The position numbers and the translations under genes were made by a program. The notes beneath the pieces are model-generated. The model was given only the letters and a program-made list of their open reading frames with translations. It was not told the DNA's origin and ran no database searches. Positions 1 to 8,497 of a stretch of 64,000 nucleotides of DNA are shown one piece after another; position 1 is the first letter of the stretch, and each line of letters begins with the position of its first letter. The DNA is from Segetibacter sp. 3557_3 (GTDB taxonomy: Bacteria; Bacteroidota; Bacteroidia; Chitinophagales; Chitinophagaceae): positions 1 to 64,000 of the forward strand of contig NZ_SMSK01000011.1 of the NCBI RefSeq assembly GCF_004354985.1, given 5' to 3'.

Positions 1-735
1 ATTGAGGTGTATAATGGGGAGGGTGAGCGAACGTGGGCAGCGGAATACGACATCTATGGCCGGATCCGGACTCAGCTCGAGGGCAAAGCAGCAGATTGTC
101 CCTTCCGCTACCAGGGACAGTACGAGGATCAGGAAACCGGGTTATATTACAACCGCTTTCGCTACTACTCCCCTGACGAAGGCACCTACCTCAGCCAGGA
201 CCCGATCGGGCTTGCAGGAGGTATGCAGTTGTATGGGTATGTGGGGGACACTTGTAAGTTGCTTGATGTTTTTGGGCTTGCCCCAGGTGTGGATGTTACT
301 ACGTTTTATCATGCAGGACGTGAAATTATTGGTTCAATAGACTTGTCAAGAGGTAGATTAAACTTAGATTTTAACCCTGGTGGCCAGAGAGGATTTTATG
401 TTACAGATGATTTGAAACAGGCACAAGACTGGCTCAATCCAGCAAAAGGAAGAACGGCTATAACACAATTTAATATACCGAAAGGCGAACTAATAAAACT
501 GAATATCAAAGTTTTTGAAGGGCCTACTTCTGAGTGGGAAGATTTTGTTACAAAGGGCAGACTAGGAACATTACAGCATAACTTTGACGCGGTAGCAGGA
601 CCTATGGTAAGAAATCCAGGAGATGTGTTAGACTATGACGCTAAACCAATCTCGAAAGGTTCACAGTTAGCTCTTTTTAGCAAGGAGGCTGCCGCATTAT
701 TTGATAAATATAAAACACGCTCCATATGTCGCTAG
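1..735 (+). CDS. RHS-repeat polymorphic toxin, C-terminal part with DUF3990-like ADP-ribosyltransferase tip (5' end outside window)
   Basis: The frame is open from the first base, so this is the 3' end of a longer RHS gene. Residues from about 35 to 95 are the conserved end of the RHS core ([20 protein letters not shown], then DPIGLAGG and a GYVGD-type step), which in this family marks where the toxin tip is released from the shell. The tip of about 145 residues begins VDVTTFYHAGREIIGSIDLS and contains GFYVTDDLKQAQDW and a later FDAVAGPM segment. That pattern (Y-H-G-like, then GFY-T-x-A) resembles DUF3990 proteins, which have an ADP-ribosyltransferase-like fold. The fold assignment is by motif memory and the target is unknown. 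The next gene overlaps the 3' end by 10 bp, as expected for a toxin-immunity pair. Confidence 0.85.
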   Translation: MEVYNGEGERTWAAEYDIYGRIRTQLEGKAADCPFRYQGQYEDQETGLYYNRFRYYSPDEGTYLSQDPIGLAGGMQLYGYVGDTCKLLDVFGLAPGVDVTTFYHAGREIIGSIDLSRGRLNLDFNPGGQRGFYVTDDLKQAQDWLNPAKGRTAITQFNIPKGELIKLNIKVFEGPTSEWEDFVTKGRLGTLQHNFDAVAGPMVRNPGDVLDYDAKPISKGSQLALFSKEAAALFDKYKTRSICR

Positions 736-1106
736 TTGAGAAGCCTCAGTATAAAGATGGAATAGTTCTACGTAATGAACAAAACCCCGAAGAATTTATA
801 ACTGTTAACCAGCTTACCCTCATTGAAGTGATAAAAGGTATCATGGTCAAATATGCGAACAAAGAACTAAAAGAAGCTGAGTCAATAATTGAACTGGATG
901 AATTTCTATCTGAGAAAATTAACAGTTTCAACAAAGCAATTCAAATTGCTCATGAACATGAATATCACTGGGCAATGCTTTTAATTTATGGAGATCTATA
1001 TTGGCACAAAGGGGTAAGTGAAATACTTCCCGCTGACTATCGAGAGTGGAATCGAAAATACAGAAGGGAGAATGGTCTGGCAAAATCAAGCTTTGAATAT
1101 GCTTGA
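726..1106 (+). CDS. Probable immunity protein for the upstream RHS toxin
   Basis: A 126-residue cytoplasmic-looking protein with no signal peptide. Its ATG lies inside the last ten bases of the toxin gene, so the two are probably translationally coupled. I do not recognise a named family, but residues near 78-90 read HEHEYHWAMLLIYGDLYW. The orphan gene at 4789 carries the related HEYEYHWAMIILHGENYW, so the two are paralogues of one immunity family. The immunity role is inferred from position directly after a polymorphic toxin tip, small size and acidic helical character. It is not demonstrated by any catalytic motif. Confidence 0.7.
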   Translation: MSLVEKPQYKDGIVLRNEQNPEEFITVNQLTLIEVIKGIMVKYANKELKEAESIIELDEFLSEKINSFNKAIQIAHEHEYHWAMLLIYGDLYWHKGVSEILPADYREWNRKYRRENGLAKSSFEYA

Positions 1107-1905
1107 AATTGAAAGACACGCTGTTGCGCTTCTTTACTCATCCTTCCGCTGTTGGTTGAGTGTCTTCCGCAGCATGACCTAGAACCCGCCCGTCACTTGT
1201 CTGAGTTAACGCACACTTTTTCAGGTAAATTCCGTTTGAACAAATGGGTCCGTCATCTGGGCTTCGATCAATCGCTATAAGGTAGTTTGAGTTTCTTCCG
1301 GAGGGTGAGGGGTTGTTCGAGTGTCTTCCGCAGGATGACCTCGAAATCAGGATATCGGGAGGTCTTTGACCTCCTCGGGAGTACATACGCGATTTTTCGA
1401 AAGCCTTATGCGCGCAGGAGAGTTCTGTAACCAAACTGTTTTACAAAGCAAATTCTATCCAGAGGTGGAGGTTCCCTTCGAAACACGTCGCTTCGGACAC
1501 ACTCATTCAACATTATTTGAGTTGAGCCTTTTATTTGGTAAAGGCTGTACGAACGTGCAAAACATTTCATTGGCCATTCGAAAAATCGGTTCTGAAGCTA
1601 ATCGGCCTTATAAAATGGCCTGCCTGGATGCTCAGTCGGACGGGCGTAAAGAACTTTCCTTCAAAGCTGCGTTAAACAGCGAAAATGACCAGGGCTAAAG
1701 AAAATATTTCATAGTCTTCGATCAGGCGGCTATGGTGGTCGCTCTAAGAAAAGATTTTGGGCAGAATTCGAGGTGCCCTTCGAAACACCTCGAACGACCC
1801 ATAACAACTGGATTTGCTAAACCAAAAGCAGTCGAATATGTAATTTCCACATTCTATCTTTTCACCGCATTGATAAAGAAACGATGTGCCGTTAAATCCT
1901 AAGAT
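1107..1905. repeat. Non-coding spacer with dispersed palindromic repeats
   Basis: No convincing gene. Two copies of a motif around GAGTGTCTTCCGCAG occur near 1158 and 1319; a third variant lies near 5237. A second motif, a hairpin of the form GAGGTG-CCCTTCGAAA-CACCTC, sits near 1769, with relatives near 1468, 5519, 6251 and 15839. A 110-codon ORF from 1366 runs through these repeats and is judged spurious. The spacer is probably debris between displaced immunity cassettes. Confidence 0.6.
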
Positions 1906-2406
1906 ATGAAACAGTACGAAAGTTTGATTTTAGACCTGATATCCGGACAAATGTCTGATGAAGAGTTTCTCAGAAAATTCCCTGTTGACTTAAAGGAAAA
2001 CAAGATTTTCATCCTAGAAAGGTTGCAGGAAGTTTATACGTCAAGGAACGCTGACTTAGTCGAGTATGCTTTGATGTTGGGTTTTCGGTTTCATAGTTTC
2101 ACCTGCGCCTTTTCTGAAGTACTCGCTAATCTTTTGTTAGCAAATTGGCATACCACGCATGAAGATATTCCAAGAATTTTGGAGGGCTTGAGAGATTCCC
2201 GAACCGTAAATGCGCTTTATGAGGCTTGTGGTCTGAAACTGAAATATTTGGCGTATGATGACAATTTCGGATTAGCTAGAAAATGTATTTATGCATTAGG
2301 AGCAATTGGTTCTGAGGAAGCAACGGAAAAATTGATGTTACTAAGCCGAAGTCCAAACAAAGTCATTCAGGGGTTTGCAGACAGGCAATTAAAGGCGTTA
2401 TGTTAA
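1906..2406 (+). CDS. Orphan HEAT-like immunity protein
   Basis: A 166-residue, wholly helical-looking protein. It aligns by eye with the product of the gene at 3270: both have a FPVDLK block near the N-terminus (residues 25-30 here), an E-x-x-Y-x-x-x-x-x-D/E-x-V/I-E-Y segment, an NWH motif and a C-terminal ALGAIGSEEA / GLSAIGSKEA block. The last block looks like an alpha-solenoid (HEAT-type) repeat. The gene at 3270 directly follows an RHS toxin tip, which suggests an immunity role for both. This copy has no toxin gene before it, so it is a displaced immunity gene of the kind that accumulates downstream of RHS loci. Confidence 0.65.
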   Translation: MKQYESLILDLISGQMSDEEFLRKFPVDLKENKIFILERLQEVYTSRNADLVEYALMLGFRFHSFTCAFSEVLANLLLANWHTTHEDIPRILEGLRDSRTVNALYEACGLKLKYLAYDDNFGLARKCIYALGAIGSEEATEKLMLLSRSPNKVIQGFADRQLKALC

Positions 2407-2489
2407 GCACCAATAATTCTCTTTGAGTCATCGGATAAAGAATATTTGGTTTCTTTCGGAAGCAACGCTACCGCCTCCAAGCTGTTTTG

Positions 2490-2879
2490 ATCCGCTGCTT
2501 TATTGTTTTAAATTTAAAGGTAATATCGGTAATATCAATTACCCATTCCGTAATATATTTTTCAACCGCAATGCCTGAAAGGCCGATTTGAATTGCTCGT
2601 TGCTCTAAAGGCTGAAGATAGAGATCACGGTCCGGGTCGCATTGAATTATTACCAGGCTATGTGCTAGCTTTTGTTTCCACTCATCGTAAGATGTATTTA
2701 TTCTTGAGCCAGACTAGAAAGTCATGAGTGACGTAACGCCCAATCAAAACCTCCCGATTACGGTTTGATACGGAGAATATGATCCTGCCCCGCTTTTTTG
2801 CAAACCTGATCTATATACATCATCCATAAAAAAGACGTTTTAATCCCCGATTATTTTTCCCCATCTTGAAGGGCGGTCT
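2490..2879 (-). pseudogene. DUF4291 pseudogene, 5'-truncated and frameshifted
   Basis: On the minus strand this stretch aligns with the intact DUF4291 gene at 3808-4428. Shared stretches include the codons for the ERAIQIGLSGIAVEKY region (near 2560-2610) and for PPFKMGR followed by a shifted frame (near 2830-2870). Insertions and deletions break the frame, and the 5' end is cut where RHS-core sequence begins near 2880. The junction suggests that a recombination event placed an RHS/toxin cassette into or beside an older DUF4291 copy. Confidence 0.75.
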
Positions 2880-2880
2880 A

Positions 2881-3273
2881 CTTTAGCCAGGACCCGATCG
2901 GGCTTGCAGGTGGGATGCAGTTGTATGGGTATGTGAGCGATAATAATAGGGCGGGGTGGATATGTGGGGGTTGAGTGAGTGTGATGGAAGTGTTGAACGT
3001 TTTTATCGGACAATGAGCGAGGAACACTATGATATACTTTTACGAACGAATAAAATAACTGCAACGCGCGAGACCTTTATCTCACCTACAAGGGCATTTT
3101 CGCAGTATCCCAATATGGACATGCGAAAAGGGTGGACGTATACAAATGCATATTTCAAAACAGAAACACTACGTTCAACCTCAACCCAACAAATTAACAT
3201 CGGGCTTGGCAAAGGAAAAGTCCTAGACATTTTCGATGAAAACATATTGAGCTTTTTAAAAGTCACTATATGA
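2881..3273 (+). pseudogene. Displaced RHS-core stub plus ADP-ribosyltransferase-like toxin tip, frameshifted
   Basis: From about 2883 the plus strand encodes SQDPIGLAGGMQLYGYV, the end of an RHS core, and then SDNNRAGW before a stop at 2973. One frame away, from a GTG at 2956, the sequence continues VDMWGLSECDG, the usual linker after an RHS core, so the original gene was continuous and now has a single frameshift. The tip contains ERFYRTMSEEHYD, ETFISPTRAFSQ and QINIGLGKGKVLDIF. I remember these motifs from a class of RHS tips with an ART/RES-like look, but in those a segment of roughly 30 residues lies between the FS and GW motifs that seems absent here. It probably acts as a silent donor cassette. 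Confidence 0.65.
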
Positions 3274-3827
3274 GCAGCAGAGAAAAAGAATTAATAATGG
3301 CACTTGCAATGCATTCAAATAATCAGAGCAATGCTACTTCTACTAAGTACAACACAATATCAAGAGCCGAGTTCTTTAAGTTGTTCCCGGTAGATCTTAA
3401 AAAAAATCACCGATTTCTCTTAGATGTATTTGAAGAGGCTTATCATAATAAAGATACAGAGACTATTGAGTATGGGCTGATGTTAATAGGTTTTTTAGAA
3501 ACACCTTTAAGAACGTATGCCCCAATTTTTAAAAAGCTACTTAAAGAAAACTGGCATCAACTTCATGAAATGCTACTAGACCTATTGGTTTCAATGAAGG
3601 ATGTAGAAAATGTAGAAGCAATTTACCAGGTAGTTTTATATGCAGGTGAGAGCTTCAATGTAGCTGACTATGAAACTATAGCGGTAAAAGCGATATGGGG
3701 GTTAAGTGCTATTGGGAGTAAAGAAGCTTGGGAAAGGATCAAAACAATAAGTGAAAATACAAGCAGTGATTACGTAAAGGGAGAGTATGAAAAGGTGAAA
3801 AATGCCTTTACGTTAAAACCCCTGTGA
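3270..3827 (+). CDS. HEAT-like immunity protein paired with the displaced RHS toxin tip
   Basis: A 185-residue helical protein whose ATG overlaps the stop of the toxin-tip frame by 4 bp (ATGA), which indicates coupled translation in the original operon. Residues from about 30 on match the orphan protein encoded at 1906: FKLFPVDLKKN, an EEAY segment, IEYGLMLIGF, NWHQLHE and GLSAIGSKEAWE. The repeated helical pattern suggests an alpha-solenoid that binds the toxin. It is intact although its toxin is frameshifted, consistent with continued selection for protection against kin carrying the active toxin. Family name is not certain. Confidence 0.7.
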   Translation: MSSREKELIMALAMHSNNQSNATSTKYNTISRAEFFKLFPVDLKKNHRFLLDVFEEAYHNKDTETIEYGLMLIGFLETPLRTYAPIFKKLLKENWHQLHEMLLDLLVSMKDVENVEAIYQVVLYAGESFNVADYETIAVKAIWGLSAIGSKEAWERIKTISENTSSDYVKGEYEKVKNAFTLKPL

Positions 3828-4428
3828 ACTTCTTGAGATCTTCAGCTAATTTGTAGGGATACTCCATGGGCAGCTTCCGATAACAGTCTTCCACATCTCC
3901 TTTGTCTAAGGAACGTTTAATTGAATAGCAGACTTCTGTGATATCCGAGATCTCTACTATCCAGGCCGTTATGTATTTTTCCACCGCAATGCCTGAGAGG
4001 CCGATTTGAATTGCTCGTTGCTCTAAAGGCTGAAGATAGAGATCACGGTCCGGGTCCCATTGGACCCGAACAGGTGCATTCGCCAAATTTGCCTTCCACT
4101 CCTCATAGGAAGAATGTACCCGTGGATCAAAGTGAGACAAGCACGAATGACGTACCGCCCAATCAAAACCTTCCCGTTTCAATTTGATGCGCAGAATATG
4201 CTCTTGCCCTTCTTTAGTTGCCCAACCTGAACGATACATCATCCATAAAAAAGATGGTTTAATCCAGGTCATTCTCCCCATCTTGAAGGGAGGTGAAACA
4301 AAAGTTTGACTTGAAACTGCCGACTTGGCTATATCGGCATTATATGCCTGGTAAACTGTGATGCTCTCGTTATCGTATTGTGCTCTGATCTGCCGTAGCC
4401 TGAGTTCCTCAGATATTGCAACTGTCAT
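3808..4428 (-). CDS. DUF4291 family protein
   Basis: A 206-residue protein with the DUF4291 hallmarks in order: IRAQYDNESITVYQAY near the N-terminus, then MTWIKPSFLWMMYRSGW (about residues 53-69), LKREGFDWAVRHSCLSHFDP, and VRVQWDPDRDL followed by IQIGLSGIAVEKYI. The biochemical function of the family is not known to me. It is convergent with, and overlaps by 20 bp, the immunity gene ending at 3827. A decayed second copy lies at 2490-2879, so DUF4291 has been duplicated along with the RHS cassettes. Whether it has a role in the toxin locus or is a passenger is unclear. Confidence 0.9.
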   Translation of the reverse strand: MTVAISEELRLRQIRAQYDNESITVYQAYNADIAKSAVSSQTFVSPPFKMGRMTWIKPSFLWMMYRSGWATKEGQEHILRIKLKREGFDWAVRHSCLSHFDPRVHSSYEEWKANLANAPVRVQWDPDRDLYLQPLEQRAIQIGLSGIAVEKYITAWIVEISDITEVCYSIKRSLDKGDVEDCYRKLPMEYPYKLAEDLKKFTGVLT

Positions 4429-4597
4429 TTTTAACTCTCTGCATTTTGTAACTGACCTTTTCTGAGAATGGCCGCAACAAGATATAGGTTTTATTAAGGC
4501 CGTGCAACAGTTGTGTTAACGACTTGAATAAGCTTCAAAGCGATACCATTTGGAGCCAACTACGAAATCTATTTGCCGCTCTGTAGACACAAGGGCA

Positions 4598-4765
4598 TCA
4601 TCTTCAGCCTGTCTCTTCCGCGACCAGGGACAATACGAGGATCAGGAAACCGGGCTATATTACAACCGCTTTCGCTACTACTCCCCCGACGAAGGCATCT
4701 ACCTCAGCCAGGACCCGATCAGGCTTGCAGGGGGATGCAGTACAGAGCATCAAAGGAGTAGTTAG
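4598..4765 (+). pseudogene. RHS-core stub without toxin tip
   Basis: About 140 bp encode [20 protein letters not shown] and [10 protein letters not shown], nearly identical at DNA level to 97-220 in the first RHS gene. After that the frame drifts (CSTEHQRSS) and stops. No toxin tip follows; the next gene is an immunity homologue. It is a recombination scar of an RHS cassette that has lost its toxin. Confidence 0.85.
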
Positions 4766-4788
4766 TTGCCGTTAAGATTAATATTAAA

Positions 4789-5184
4789 ATGTGTCGAACG
4801 AATCCCGAAAAACTTACCTTATCGTTCACTAATAGCGTTGATGGAAAGACCTATATATACCGCCATTACTCTTTCGTAAATAAGATTGTAGCATGCCTTG
4901 TGAAATACGGAGGCCTAACTGAAAAGGAAGCTATAAACATGGCAAATCAAGCAGATTTCGTCAAAGATGTGCCCAAGGATGAACACGATGTTGCTTATCT
5001 CACTCATGAGTACGAGTATCATTGGGCCATGATAATTTTACATGGTGAGAATTACTGGACGAGTCAACCAAACCTCTACCCACCCCCACAAGCATATTTT
5101 CAATGGGTAAAAAATTATATGCACGCCAACAACATACAGGATGTTTTGGAAGAAGTCTCTGAAACTAAATATCAAAAGTTATAG
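4789..5184 (+). CDS. Orphan immunity protein, paralogue of the one at 726
   Basis: A 131-residue protein with the motif HEYEYHWAMIILHGENYW at about residues 77-94, matching HEHEYHWAMLLIYGDLYW in the protein encoded at 726. It lies 23 bp after an RHS-core stub that has lost its toxin tip, so the likely history is that a toxin-immunity cassette was captured here and the toxin was then deleted. It may still protect against siblings that deploy that toxin. Outside the motif the two proteins differ strongly, which is usual when immunity proteins track diverging toxins. The immunity role is inferred. Confidence 0.65.
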   Translation: MCRTNPEKLTLSFTNSVDGKTYIYRHYSFVNKIVACLVKYGGLTEKEAINMANQADFVKDVPKDEHDVAYLTHEYEYHWAMIILHGENYWTSQPNLYPPPQAYFQWVKNYMHANNIQDVLEEVSETKYQKL

Positions 5185-6310
5185 CGGATTTACTGAGTAA
5201 AGTCTGAAAGGAAAGACCAATTGATCAAGTGTTTTCTGCGTTGTTCGAGTGTCTTCCGAAGGATGATTCCAGACTTACAAAAAGGTTGAGACTTAAACTT
5301 CTTCTTTGGCCAGGTTTTACTGGCCTACTGGTATAATAAAGCTTCAATGGAATCCCATCTCAAGGTTAACTTGTGAACTGATGCGTTTCGAAGCTGAGTA
5401 GATAAAAACGCTTTATAGAATTTTTGGGGTAATCGACTTGGTACACTTAGGTAGGCTGTAGTCCGCAATCATCTTTGATTTCTAAACTGTCCCCAGAATA
5501 GGTTCCATCAGGATGTTAGAGGTGCGTTGCCCAACACCTCGAGAAACGAGAGCCTTTTTTGTCGGCTCTTACCCCTCGATTCTGAAAGGAGGCTCCTATG
5601 GAGCCCTGACGACTATCTTGTGTCCCGATTCTATAAACCGGAGGCTCCTATGGAGCCAAGAATCATCGTCGGCAGATCACCTTCTCGTAGTAATCCCCCG
5701 GAATATTATTCATCAATCGTTTTAATAACCGGTTAGTTATTCCGGTCGGCAGCATACTCCCGAGCCTAGACTGCCGAAATTTCAATTATATGCCCCGACA
5801 CCCGTATGCTGTTTGTCCTGCCTGGTCATGAAACCATCGCCAGCAGACATGGAGCTGCATAGCAGCTTCCTGTTTATAGAAAATCATATTAACATCTATT
5901 TCCCGGCTCCATAGGAGCCTCCTGTGAAGTAATGGATCTTAATGTAAAATGGGGTAATCAACAAACCTCGGTATATCCGGAGTATATTGTCGGCTTTAAA
6001 CATTTGACCTCCAATCGCAGCTATCCTGAATATCTTGAAGACTAAGCCGCACGGTTCGGCTTGCGTAAGTTTTACTCCCATGGATATACGATTATAGGAA
6101 CCCTTACCAGTAAACTGAAATTAATACATCCGAAGTATAGGGCTTCTCACCCACGATCTGTTTCTTTGTCTGACAGTTGTAAGTTGTACCTCGGTGTTGC
6201 CAATCTCGTGTCATCTCAATGTTCAAAGAACAACCGCTACCCAGGTTCGGGTTTGCCCTTCGAAACACCTAAAAACAACGGCAACGATTTTAAATGTTTA
6301 ATCCATAAAA
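5185..6310. repeat. Non-coding region with GGCTCCTATGGAGCC palindromes
   Basis: No gene is supported. The palindrome GGCTCC-TAT-GGAGCC (preceded by GGA) occurs near 5591 and 5643, and its reverse complement near 5905, so two direct copies and one inverted copy lie within 330 bp. A copy of the GAGTGTCTTCCG repeat is at about 5237 and GAGGTG/CACCTC hairpin relatives are near 5519 and 6251. The bracketed 5590-5920 interval could be a small non-autonomous element, but I see no target duplication. Confidence 0.6.
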
Positions 6311-7501
6311 ATGTCAGAAAACGCTACCCTTAACCGACGGGTTACTTCCATTGATCTGCTTCGTGGAATAATTATGGTCATTATGGCCCTTGATCACGTA
6401 CGTGACTTTTTTCACGAATCCGCATTTCTGGACGATCCGTTGAATCTGCAAACCACCACACCCTTTTTGTACTTCACCAGGTGGATCACGCATTTTTGTG
6501 CCCCGATATTCGTGTTTCTTGCCGGTACATCTGCCTACCTGATGGGTTTGAAACGGTCAAAGCGCCAGGTAAGCAAGTTCCTGATCACGCGGGGGCTATG
6601 GCTCATCTTAATTGAGGTTACGGTGGTCACCCTTGGGTGGACCTTCAATCCCTTTTTCAACCTGTTTGTTTTGCAGGTGATCTGGGCCATTGGCGTTAGC
6701 ATGCTACTGCTTGGAATACTCATCCACCTGCCTCACCCTATCCTGGTGGCGCTTGGATTGTTGATTGTTTTTGGGCATAATACGATTGATTATGCCGAAG
6801 CGGAACGCAATGGGAAAGTGGGGTTGTTGTGGGACCTGATGCATAAAGGAAATTACTCTTTTTATAGTCTTACCCAATCGCAGACTGTGCTTGTGGTGTA
6901 TGCATTTCTGCCATGGCTCGGTGTGATGATTTGCGGCTATGGCATCGGGAAACTTTACGGAAGGGATTTCGATCCTGTGAGAAGAAGAAAATTTTTGCTG
7001 GGTATCGGAGCCGGGTCGCTGGTGCTCTTCTTTATCGTACGACTGTTAAACGGCTATGGCGATCCTGCACACTGGTCGGTGCAGCGTACACCTGTTTATA
7101 CCGTGCTTTCTTTCCTGAACGTTTCCAAATACCCGCCTTCGATGTTGTTTGTCTGTATGACCATTGGTATAGCTTTGATTGCACTGGCGCTGATCGAAAA
7201 TGTCAGGAACAAATTTACCGGTTGGATGACGGTGTATGGACGGGTCCCTTTTTTCTATTATATGCTGCACATCTACCTGATACATACCATTTGCGTGATC
7301 ATCTTTTTCCTGTCTGGTTATGGAAGCAACGACATCATTTCCGACCAGGTCCCGTTTCTTTTCCGGCCCCAGCAGTTCGGGTTTTCGCTCCCTATTGTAT
7401 ATGGGCTATGGCTGCTGGTCATAGGCCTGTTATACCCGCTCTGCCGTTGGTTCAACAGGTATAAAGCCACCCACCACCAGTGGTGGGTGAGCTACCTGTA
7501 A
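6311..7501 (+). CDS. DUF1624 / heparan-alpha-glucosaminide N-acetyltransferase-like membrane protein
   Basis: A 396-residue polytopic membrane protein with about ten hydrophobic segments. The N-terminal block RRVTSIDLLRGIIMVIMALDHVRDFF is the signature of the DUF1624 / YeiB-like acyltransferase superfamily: a charged cytoplasmic start, SIDLLRG, then M-A-L-D-H-x-R-D. The conserved late block PFFYYMLHIYLIH (near residue 310-325) is also typical. Members move acyl groups across membranes onto sugars or other acceptors, but the substrate cannot be read from sequence. It stands alone, with repeat-rich spacers on both sides, and there is no clear Shine-Dalgarno sequence. Confidence 0.85.
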   Translation: MSENATLNRRVTSIDLLRGIIMVIMALDHVRDFFHESAFLDDPLNLQTTTPFLYFTRWITHFCAPIFVFLAGTSAYLMGLKRSKRQVSKFLITRGLWLILIEVTVVTLGWTFNPFFNLFVLQVIWAIGVSMLLLGILIHLPHPILVALGLLIVFGHNTIDYAEAERNGKVGLLWDLMHKGNYSFYSLTQSQTVLVVYAFLPWLGVMICGYGIGKLYGRDFDPVRRRKFLLGIGAGSLVLFFIVRLLNGYGDPAHWSVQRTPVYTVLSFLNVSKYPPSMLFVCMTIGIALIALALIENVRNKFTGWMTVYGRVPFFYYMLHIYLIHTICVIIFFLSGYGSNDIISDQVPFLFRPQQFGFSLPIVYGLWLLVIGLLYPLCRWFNRYKATHHQWWVSYL

Positions 7502-8497
7502 TCGCGCAGGGCAGGTGCAAGGTCGTCAACCTTAAACATTGGGAGAAATAGACGGACGTTGTTAAAGTCTTTGCTTAATTGTACAGACCTTGTAACTTTT
7601 GAGATGTGCGGCTTAGTGCGGCTATTGTGAAGCGACTTCAAATGCTCTACATAAAGCATGTTGAAAATTAATATCGGCTTCGGGCCGCGAAAAAAGTAAA
7701 GCAAACCATTATCGCATTGTAAAAAGGTTCGCTGATCGCAACAGAAAGCATTGCTGCTTTCTTTGAAAAAGTTAGCCCCAAAAGTTGCGCTAGTGATGCC
7801 CTGCGTTGATGACCGAGTTCACCCCTTGGTTAGCCATGTAGTTTAGTAAAGGCTACACAAAGAGTTGAAGCACCACGATGTTTCTTCGTTGTTCTGCCGT
7901 TAGGTCCACAAAAAACTCCTAACTGAAAGCGTTAATTGGTTTGCCGATAAGTGTTGCAATGGGCCACAGGTCGTTATGGGCTTTGCGTTAAGTTCCCCAT
8001 TGATATGTTGTTGAACTGAGCCCGTCCAAATGTCCGTCCGACTGCCCGTCCGACTGCCCGTCCGACTAGTGTCATCCGGGCGGAGTGTCATCCGGGCGGA
8101 GCGTCATCCGGGCAGGGCTAGCCGGGCGGACGTAGCAACGATGATGCTATAAAAAACAAATGCTGGTATCCAGATAAATGAAATGAACCTTCAGATAAAC
8201 GGCATTTAAATATTAATTGATCTCGTTTCGTTAAGCTTCTGCACTGCATAAAAGGCGAATACTGAATTATAGGTACAAGAGTGCGACGCAACGGTGCGAA
8301 ATAGCATTTCTAAAGCTGGGTCCAAAAAAAATTCCTAAGCTAAACGGCTTTTAAATATTAATGTCAACGCTTTGCCCCGGGAGTGTTATTTTGTTAGCTG
8401 AAAACACTTCTCAATATACCGCTAATCAATCGACGAAATACACACAGCTAAATCGGCCCTCTATTAAAATTGCACTACTAACGTTTATCTTTTTCAT
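7502..8497. repeat. Intergenic region with clustered GC-rich hairpin repeats
   Basis: No gene is supported. Positions 8031-8130 hold tandem copies of a 12-mer (TGCCCGTCCGAC, at 8043 and 8055) followed by tandem copies of a 16-mer (GTGTCATCCGGGCGGA, at 8069, 8085 and a variant at 8101). The two units are partly complementary, so the array can fold. Single relatives occur near 12655 and 28577. At 8273-8330 lies GTACAAGAGTGCGACGCAACG-type sequence ending in GGGTCCAAAAAAA, which recurs at 60022-60079. Confidence 0.7.

Noticed and set aside
1366-1698. 110-codon ORF after the first immunity gene
   Set aside because: It runs through dispersed palindromic repeats and has no gene-like neighbours or motif.
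8031-8130. Possible CRISPR array from the repeated units
   Set aside because: The units are contiguous with no spacers and no cas genes are present in the window.
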